DNA of 64,000 nucleotides from Cololabis saira (taxonomy: Eukaryota > Chordata > Actinopteri > Beloniformes > Belonidae), in NCBI RefSeq assembly GCF_033807715.1, contig NC_084596.1:34176379-34240378 (forward strand), written 5' to 3'. The notes below the pieces were generated by a model that saw nothing but the letters and a program-made list of their open reading frames with translations, had not been told where the DNA came from and ran no database searches. Shown one piece after another: positions 53,981 to 64,000 of this stretch (positions are counted from its first letter, which is position 1; every line of letters starts with the position of its first letter). A program made the translations under genes and the position numbers.

Positions 53981-54975
53981 GGCAGTGGCGTATCCAGGAC
54001 ATTTTTACTGGGGTGGCCAAGATGGGACACAGAGCCAGACTGGGGTGGCCATACCGGGAGAACCTTTTTCATTTATTCTTTATTTCATTAAAAAAAAACA
54101 AAAAAAAAAAACAATCCAATACAAATACAAATGTTCTTAAATTGTGAATGAAAAGGGAGCAGAAAGAAGAAGAATCTTATCTGATCTGCCCCCATAAATT
54201 AAAAAAACAAAAAAACAAAAAAAAACCACAACAACTAAGTGAATAAAAAACTAAACTAAGATAATGGGTATGTCAATCAACCTTTATGAATGGCATGTGA
54301 TCAAAATGTGTAAATATCGCATTGCTTTGCATCAACATCTACACATACAGTATGTATAATAACTGAATTCTATTCTCATGTTAGCATTCATTGAATTGTC
54401 AGACTGTTGTTTTGACATTTGACAGTTTTCTATTCCTCTTCCATTTCAACCTATTATGGTAGTTACACATTTTCCGAGCCATTCTCATTGTAGAACATTA
54501 AAGTCCTCAACAAAATCAATCTGCCGATAATATCAGGTATAATGTATAATCATTAAAAAATGATACAGGTCAAAAGTAATGATTCCTTTGAATATTTATA
54601 AATGATAAGTAAGTCAAACACAATATGATAAAAATACACTATGTACAACAACACACTCTTCTATAAACTTTTAAAGTCAAACACAATATGATAACAATAC
54701 ACTATGTACAACAACACACTCTTCTATAAACTTTTAAAGTCAAACACATTATGATAACAATACACTATGTACAACAACACACTCTTCTATAAACTTTTAA
54801 AGTCAAGAACAATACGAGGTTCCCAATAAGCACTTGCTTTTGTATTGCACTGCACAGTTGATGTGTCTTGGCTTTGGGAATATTCAAGCCGTGGATACTG
54901 TTTGTACCAGTCTCTCTGGAAGCACCTGTTCCTGTTACCTTGCAGGGTCCCAGGAAATACGCCCCGGGGGGCCCG
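53981..54975. mobile_element. Possible hAT-type element (CAGTGGCGTATCCAGGAC ends)
   Basis: Left CAGTGGCGTATCCAGGAC and, near 54946-54966, GTCCCAGGAAATACGCCCC are imperfect inverses. The flanks contain GCCCGAGG and GCCCGGGG, a possible 8-bp TSD. The interior is AT-rich and holds the 63-bp tandem array. Confidence 0.45.
54612..54806. repeat. 63-bp tandem repeat, three copies
   Basis: Units start AGTCAAACACAATATGATAA at 54612, 54675 and 54738, and a fourth begins at 54801. Copies are nearly identical, so the array is recent. Confidence 0.9.
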
Positions 54976-55149
54976 GGGTCGCCGTGGATCAGGATGAGAC
55001 GGGACGGGATGGGCTTTATTGAGGCGTTAAACTCGTTGGCTACCATGAGCAACATACAGCAACAGGACACTTTACATGTAGTAAAGGAGAAGCAACCAAG
55101 ACCACGCAAGACAACGCACTAATGTTTTCAACTTTCTGAACCAATAAGC

Positions 55150-55517
55150 TACCTCATACTGTGCAATATTCTTCATCCATTTATGTGCAATATTCTTCAC
55201 TCATTTATGTGCAATACTCTTTCATCCATTCAAGTGCAATATCTTTTCACTCATTAATGTGCATTATTCTCTCATTCATTCATTTTCATAGTGTTAGTGT
55301 ATATATATTTATGTTTCCTGTTTCTTATTTTGTTGTTTACATAGTCTTTGTTTACATAGTCTTTACATGTGTGCACTTTATGGAGCTGCTGCCTAATCTC
55401 ATTGTACCATTATGATGATAATAAAGGCTTTCTATTCTATTCTATTCTATTCTATTCTATTCTATTCTATTCTATTCTATTCTATTCTATTCTATTCTAT
55501 TCTATTCTATTCTATAC
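55150..55517 (+). mobile_element. Retroelement 3' end with (TATTC)n tail
   Basis: Repeated TTTATGTGCAATATTCTTCA-like phrases, then GCTGCTGCCTAATCTCATTG and AATAAAGGCTTTCTATTC leading into about 18 TATTC units (55427-55517). This is a common fish SINE/LINE terminus. Confidence 0.6.
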
Positions 55518-56011
55518 CATGACAAGTGCAACAAACAGTAATAACAATGAATAAGTAATTGCACCAACTATAAACACCAAAGGGGCCTAAAAGGCGTTGT
55601 AATTATACAGATAAAATAAGATAATATAAGATAAAATAAATAACAAAGTGTAAACCCACTGGTTAAAACAAAAAAACGTTATTCAACCTCATTCAACCTC
55701 AATCAACAATCAAGATAAAGTTCAGCAGTTCTTGTTAAACAGTCTAGTTGCACCAGGAACAAAGGACCTAGATCTTTCTGGGGAAGCTGGGTAAATATGG
55801 TGCCGACTCCTACAACTATTTACAAGGATACTGTACAAAGGGTGGTCTTCACGTGAGGATGCACCTCAGCGTCCTCATTGCTCTCTGCTCCAAAATGAAA
55901 TCAGGGAAAATATATTTTCTGATCAAAGTGGCTTTATAAAATGAAACATCTTACATACACAAACACATGATATTCCTGCTTTCATATGTTTAATCATTAG
56001 ATTGTGAGCGG

Positions 56012-56072
56012 ACCCCAGGGAACCCAGGGACCCCAGGGACCCCAGGGACCCCAGGGACCCCAGGGACCGCCC
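56012..56072. repeat. 9-bp minisatellite (GGGACCCCA)n
   Basis: About six copies of CAGGGACCC followed by CGCCCCTGG. The GPWGPWGPW frame on the other strand is an artefact. Confidence 0.85.
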
Positions 56073-56459
56073 CTGGCAAAGCAGACTAGGATGTTCTGTG
56101 TAATCACTAAATAAATGGAGATTCTGGCAATCGCTGCACCTGCGTGTGAATCTCCCTCTGCAGAGCACTCGGTTTGAATCTGATCCATTTTTCTTTCTTT
56201 TTTTTTTTTTTACAGAAAACTACCTCAAGAGAACTGAAGCTGAGACGAATGATGGAACCTGTCCTTTTTTATGAGTTTGTTGATGCTGTTTGAGATTAGC
56301 AGGCCAGCAAGAGATTAGCAGGCCAGCAAACAACAACAAAAATAAAAATAAAAAAAGAGTACTATCTGTAATACCACAATAAAAAATAGGTGTGCAAAAC
56401 TGTCCTGCTGGTATCAAAAAAGTTTCTTAAACAAAAACAGTCTGGACTGAGCTGTCCTG

Positions 56460-57860
56460 AAGGTGGTGTTGCTGTTTAGGTTCCAGTTTGGCTTATCATC
56501 CACATTCTTACATGAGGAAACTGGTTTAACCGACTGTCCTTTAGTGAAGATGGGGACTAACTCTTTTTTTCTTTTTAAAACTATAGACAAGCTCTTTTAT
56601 CTTATCAGCATTTAGAATGAGGTGTACCTCATCTCACCAACGGACAAAATTATTCACTTTATTTTCATAAACAATATAGTCATTATGCAGAGTTTTAGCC
56701 AGCCTAGGTAGAGTCGGAGAACTTCTCTAACTCACAAGAAACACTTCTATGTCTGCTGTCAGAGCGATAACTGAACCCTGTGGTGTCCCTGTACATGTCA
56801 CAAATATACTCAAACATATACTTACACCTTTGTTCAAGAATTAAGAGCAAATGGTATTTAAAAATAAAAAGGAAGAAAATAAATATATACCTGTGTGTGT
56901 GTTTTTTATTTTTGGCTAGTGTCTAGACTGGTTTTTATTTTTGCTCAGTCACAAAGTCAGGTAGGTTTGCAGGTCAGAGGGGTCTAGATTCATCAGACCT
57001 GCAGGGTTTCTGTACTTGAAGTAAATCCAACCAAGGAAGTGCTGGTGTGCACCCATATTAACACAGATTTGGTCCCTTTAAACAAAGATTGTGGCAAAAA
57101 AAAAACGAAAAGAGGAACGTGGTTAATTGGCCTTATCATGATTAAGACCACGATGACGGGATAAAAACAGTTTAAGGAACCTCGATAACCTTTGAGTACA
57201 TTCATGAATGAGAGGACCTCAATTCATGGAACGTGAGGAGAACAAATCTTTGCATAAACTGTGAACTGTTGCACGTTTGAGCTTCAGACTGTGTCTCTTA
57301 AAATCTCAATGCATGGCTTAAATCAACTTCCACCCAGCGACCGAAGCTGTTATAGACCACAACAACGGTGCCGTTAAGGCTTGGTGGTTGAGCTTGGATG
57401 CAAACAGTGGCACTCTGCCCTGTAAACCCAATAAACTGTCAAAAATAATGCTGGCTTGCTGTGTCCTGCACAACATGGCCATTGTTTCTTACAATATGTG
57501 TAAAAGCAAAACATTCCCTGGAAACATTCATTCACTTTAGATCTTCAAGATACGATGGAGCTTGGTCTTTAAGAGCTTTAAATTCTATTCTGGGTTTTAT
57601 AAGCGGCCACTGAAGAGAAGCTAAAACTGGAGAAATATGATCTCTCCTGCTCGTTCTCGTCAGACCCCTGGTTGCAGCATTACGGATGAGCTGGAGTTTA
57701 TTTAAAAAATGTTTGGGACAATCCAATAATAAAGTATCACAATTGTCCAATCTTGAAATATCAAAAGCATAGATCAGTTTTTTTTCTGGATAGCTGGACA
57801 ATATGTCCCATTAGTGCTTACAAATGCCAAAACTTCTGTTTTATCTGAATGTATCTGCAG
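56460..57860 (-). mobile_element. L2-type LINE fragment, antisense to +
   Basis: The - strand frame 57801-57532 contains LQLIRNAATRGLTRTSRRDH and ISPVLASLQWPL, the LINE reverse-transcriptase C-terminus also seen at 12019-12513. Upstream + text (56460-57000) has the same antisense phrases as 5800-6350. Degraded. Confidence 0.55.
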
Positions 57861-57929
57861 AAGGCTTTGAGTCATGGTTGATACCTGGACAGCAGACTGG
57901 ACTGGAGATACAAAACTGATGATGTTTAT

Positions 57930-58600
57930 AAATAAAGAAGTCTGGTTCTGTTCTGGAGATGATTGTGTGAAGGAGCATCTGCTTCACAACAGTTATTCAG
58001 CAACAGAGCCTTCAGTCAGAGGTTCTTCAGATCCACTGCAACACAGAGCGCTGCAGGAGATCCTTCTTGCCCACAGCTATAATCCTCTACAATGACTCGT
58101 TGAAGAGACTTAAATCGTGAATATAACAACAAACTTCGCATTGCTGCAACCCCATTCCCTCTACATCCCCCCACCTCTTTTTTTTCTCGTTCTTTCTTTT
58201 CTCAAGTCCACAGTCCCATACACCACGCACTTTATACCTCTACTCTGCACTTTATAGCTGTGACACCAGCACTTTACATAGACACTTGCACTTTACTTTA
58301 GTCTGCTGCTATAACTTATAACTATAACTTATGAATGTAAAAATACTATGAAATGTGTTATGTGGTTGGTTGTATTACTGCTGTAATGGTTATTGTACTA
58401 TTGTTTTTTTCTTAATTGAACACTGTATTGCTCTTAAACTTGCCTGTTTTTATATCCTAGCCGGGGGGGGGGGGGCTGCCAATGGGAATTAGCCAATAGG
58501 CTACATTTGGGTGGATCTGCTTTTATTTTATAAATGCATAATGATGTGCACTGTCCCTCCTTACAAAATAAAATAAATTGAAATTGAAATTGAGTTTTAT
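57930..58600 (+). mobile_element. LINE 3' end remnant
   Basis: The frame SSDPLQHRALQEILLAHSYN is the end of ORF2 of a fish LINE, followed by a 3' UTR rich in CACTTTATA and ending TTGAAATTGAAATTGA near 58590. A run of ten or more G lies near 58465. Confidence 0.55.
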
Positions 58601-60166
58601 CAACCTGCTATGAATATTTACCATCTCATAATATTTCCCAATTGAATCAAAGGTAAGGCAAAAGGAATTGGTCCAAGCTCTGAACCCTGTGGAACTTTCT
58701 GGCATAATTATAATAAAAGCCTAATAATACATTTTATTAAGTAACACCTTACAGAAAAGTCAGTAGTAAAAATAACAAAAGAGCAACAGATTGAAAGTTT
58801 ATTAAAATACCAACAAGTTAAAACAGAGTACTTAACTGAGAAGAGAACAGTTTAAAACCACAAATATTTGGTTTGTTTGTCAGTTTTTTTGGTTTGTTTT
58901 TAATATATTTTTCTTTCATTCATATCTTATATGCCAAATGAAAAAGTGAAGTCTGGATGTGAGATTTGAAGATGTGAAAGTGAATGGTACGGGGATCTTG
59001 AAGAGGAGGGGTTCAGAGTTGTGGGGCAGATCAGCTAAAAGTACCTGACTTCATCGAGGACAAACAGGCAGGTGGGGAGGAGAGGAGGGAGGCTGAGGAA
59101 GATCTGAGTGTGTGAGATGGCGTGTAAGGTAACAAAAGATCTGAGAGCTTTGGAGGAGCTAGATTATGGAGATCCTCGAAGGTGAAGAGCAGACATTTGA
59201 AATGATTTCAGGAGCGGATAAAGCTACTTGAGGATGTGTGTGATGCAATATGAATTAAAGCAGTCTAATGCAGCTCCACATCCTGATGTGGAGTGGCCAT
59301 GATGTTTTCCTCATCAAGGAATGGGCTCTGGTCCTGGACCGTGTTGTTTGGTCACAGTGTTAAAAATACAGCTCTGGCTTTCGTGTAAATCCCCACAACA
59401 GTTCAATCTTTAATTTTGATGGATTTGCACAAAAAAGGACAACAAAAGTAATAGTTTTTTAGTAATTATGAACCACTGCATACTAAACAAGCAGGTGGAA
59501 TAATATGGACACGTGCAAGGATGGAGGCAACCCATTAGTCCTACAATAGTTTATTCAGCACTGCCGTACAAGTACACACATCACCATTACACACAGACGA
59601 ATACAGCGTGATTAAAGTGCACGTGACGATATTTTGCAGTTGTAACAGGGGGGGAACCCTCAGTGTCCAACATTTATCCAGTAAATCCCTGAATAATGTT
59701 TGACACAGGCTGAAGAATCCAAAGAGAACCACAGATGTGGTAGAAATGCAGTTATACGGAACCAGGATTTCTGCCCGCTGCACTCATCTGTCGTCCTCCT
59801 TGTTCCCTCTCAGAAACGCACACCATGTCATGTAAACTGGAAATCCCCTTTCTGCATTAGTGAAATGGAGATGAGCCCTGGAGTACAGCACTGGAAACCT
59901 CAGGGAGCACCAATCAGCTGTGAGACAGGTGGGGGGGTGGAGTTCATCTGAAGCTTTTCATACAATTTCCGGAGTTTGAGTTAACAAATGTGATCTCCGT
60001 GAGTCGTACCTATAAATAACGAACATAACTTGTGTAAATGACTCGTTTCTTTTTTGCTTTTTGCTTTTGTTCACACATTTCTCTGCTTCCTGATTACGCT
60101 GCAGACCTTCGACCCCACTCTGACCTTTGCTTGCCTCCTCGCTTGCCCAACTTGCTGTTAGCAGTT

Positions 60167-60226
<60 letters not shown>

Positions 60227-61469
60227 GATCTGTGGGTGCATCCCCTCGGTGGCTGAATGACTTCTGAGCGAGAGCTCAGCTACATCGATCTGCGATCAAA
60301 CACGTGCTTCACATTAGTTTCCTCTGACAGTGATTGTACAAACACAGCTGACACCAGAGTTGTTGTGTTTAGGAAATCAGGATTTCAAGTGCAGAGCAGC
60401 GGCTCGATTAACTGGCGTATGAGCTGCTTTTCACATCCTTTAATACTTGTTTCATTGACAGATGACAGAAAGAGAGAAATATAATAGTGAGAGCAGTTTC
60501 AATGAATGTTTGTCCGTATAAATTTCCTTAACTAGAAAGCCTCTGGCACGACCGAGCGGTTACTCCAAACCGTACTCGACAATCAGGACGTGCACTTAAA
60601 AATGAAACCTGCTCACACAAGTCATTTGTGTCAAAAGTGTGAATAAACCAAACAAAAAGGATGCAGGTCTGGTGAGACACGTTAAAAACCACAAACACAA
60701 AGGATCTTTGTAAAGTTTTACCACTGAGCTTCACGATGACGATGAGTTTCTATGAGTTACTGTCGACAAGTCAACAAGTCTTTGTTCCTTGTTCCTTGTT
60801 TAATCTATATTAAGCAAATATGTGCATCATTTGTTACTTTAAACTGTTGTACATTATTGTGTGAAAAGTAAAGAACAAAAGTCAGCAAATATACTGGCTA
60901 CAAAAACTACAAAGACAACAACGGTCGTCAGGTGTTTATGGCACTTTCTAAGCTTGGGAGCGTGGATTTGGTGTTTGAAGAACCCACCGAATCAGAAGGT
61001 CAGGCAGTGTGGGCTGTGTAAGCGACTGAGATTTGCACTACGGTGCTACGACAGCGGCCAGAAACCATCAAAGGGCACCGACCCAAATCCACACTAGTCT
61101 TGTGTTTGCTTCACCTCAGAAGCAGTTTGTAAAACTGTGACACAAACTTAAAAGAAGAAACTCCCCTCACTTCTGAATCTCTGTTATTTTGACCAAAGCA
61201 CGTTGCTCTGGTTTCATTATGACCTCAGGAAAATGTGTGAACTTTCAAAAGGACAGATCACCTAGAACGCTGTGAAAAATATAGACTATCCAGTGTTAGT
61301 TTATTGTGAGGGCAAACATTGAAATAACATCTATGCTACTACTCTTATCCTTGTTACAAAGTGTTTTTTTATTCTTTCTACAGAGGATGTGACTGTAGCC
61401 AACGCCAGCAGAGGTGGGAGCTGCTGCACAGCTCCAGCGCGCCGGGGCCTCCGGTGTGTCCCACTCCCC
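58601..61469. other. Region containing the agl 3' UTR; no other gene seen
   Basis: The agl 3' UTR must extend leftwards from 61469. A - strand AATAAA at 59555-59550 is a possible end. The stretch 58900-59300 resembles antisense LINE sequence. I see no exon. Confidence 0.35.
60172..60222. repeat. (TA)n microsatellite
   Basis: A pure TA run of about 50 bp. Confidence 0.95.
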
Positions 61470-63689
<2,220 letters not shown>

Positions 63690-63775
63690 TCAGTACTATT
63701 ACTAGTTACTATTACTAGCAGTACTGGAGTTGAGGGGGGATGGCATCCCCTCCTGAAAAATAACTTATTTGACAG

Positions 63776-63930
63776 TTTTCACCTGTTTCAAGTAAATTTT
63801 CACCTGAAATAAGTAGAAAATTCTGCCAGTGGGACAAGATTTATCTTCTCATTACAAGCAAAAAAATCTTGTTCCACTGGCAGATTTTTCTACTTATTTC
63901 AAGTGAAAATCTACTTGAAACAGGTGAAAA
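63776..63930. repeat. Palindromic MITE-like sequence
   Basis: TTTTCACCTGTTTCAAGTA on the left mirrors ACTTGAAACAGGTGAAAA on the right. Inner segments (CTGCCAGTGGGACAAGATTT and AATCTTGTTCCACTGGCAGA) also pair. Located in an agl intron at the window edge. Confidence 0.7.
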
Positions 63931-64000
63931 ATGTAGTTTTTTCCAGTGATGAGTCTTGTTTTAAGTGTAATGAGATTTTTTTACTAAAATGAGACATTTT

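Noticed and set aside
56012..56072. Collagen-like GPWGPW peptide
   Set aside because: Product of a 9-bp tandem repeat.

Overview
This is vertebrate nuclear DNA, almost certainly from a ray-finned (teleost) fish. It has split genes with GT-AG introns, long dinucleotide and GATA tracts, teleost-type L2/CR1-like LINE remnants, and many hAT, Tc1/mariner and PIF-Harbinger elements. There are no operons, phage, CRISPR arrays or bacterial signals. I saw no tRNA or rRNA gene, but I did not scan for them exhaustively.

Gene layout, left to right: (1) positions 150-7757, + strand: the last five coding exons of depdc5 (GATOR1 subunit, mTORC1 control). (2) 11209-20358, - strand: a complete 11-exon mfsd12 (lysosomal/melanosomal cysteine transporter family), predicted at 495 aa, tail-to-tail with depdc5. 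(3) 24468-27968, - strand: four short exons whose phases agree. They form a tentative 124-codon gene that I cannot name. (4) 30881-38833, + strand: a complete 7-exon gene for a 305-aa multi-pass membrane protein of a poorly characterised family (resembling si:ch211-161h7.5). (5) 41384-47125, - strand, plus a likely noncoding first exon near 53856: a complete rnf2 (RING1B, PRC1 E3 ligase), predicted at 342 aa. (6) 61470-63669, - strand: the last three coding exons of agl (glycogen debranching enzyme); the rest lies beyond the right edge.

Most of the remaining DNA is transposon-derived. Several elements can be delimited to the base by target-site duplications (TSDs): hAT-type elements at 2273-2950, 15870-17776, 43654-44603, 49729-50569 and 62053-62809, and a fold-back element at 31995-32921. 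A second transposon, a Harbinger-like element with a Myb-type protein remnant, sits inside the 15870-17776 hAT element within mfsd12 intron 3. LINE 3' ends are frequent and two lie very close to exon boundaries. TG/CA tracts directly adjoin splice sites in mfsd12 and agl.

The genes have no evident shared pathway, although depdc5 (lysosomal nutrient signalling) and mfsd12 (lysosomal cysteine import) both act at the lysosome. I did not find a convincing new molecular system. The best candidates for follow-up are the four-exon unknown gene, the nested insertion that expanded an mfsd12 intron, and the microsatellite-type splice sites. Exon boundaries come from reading splice consensus and reading frame by eye, with no alignment or transcript data.
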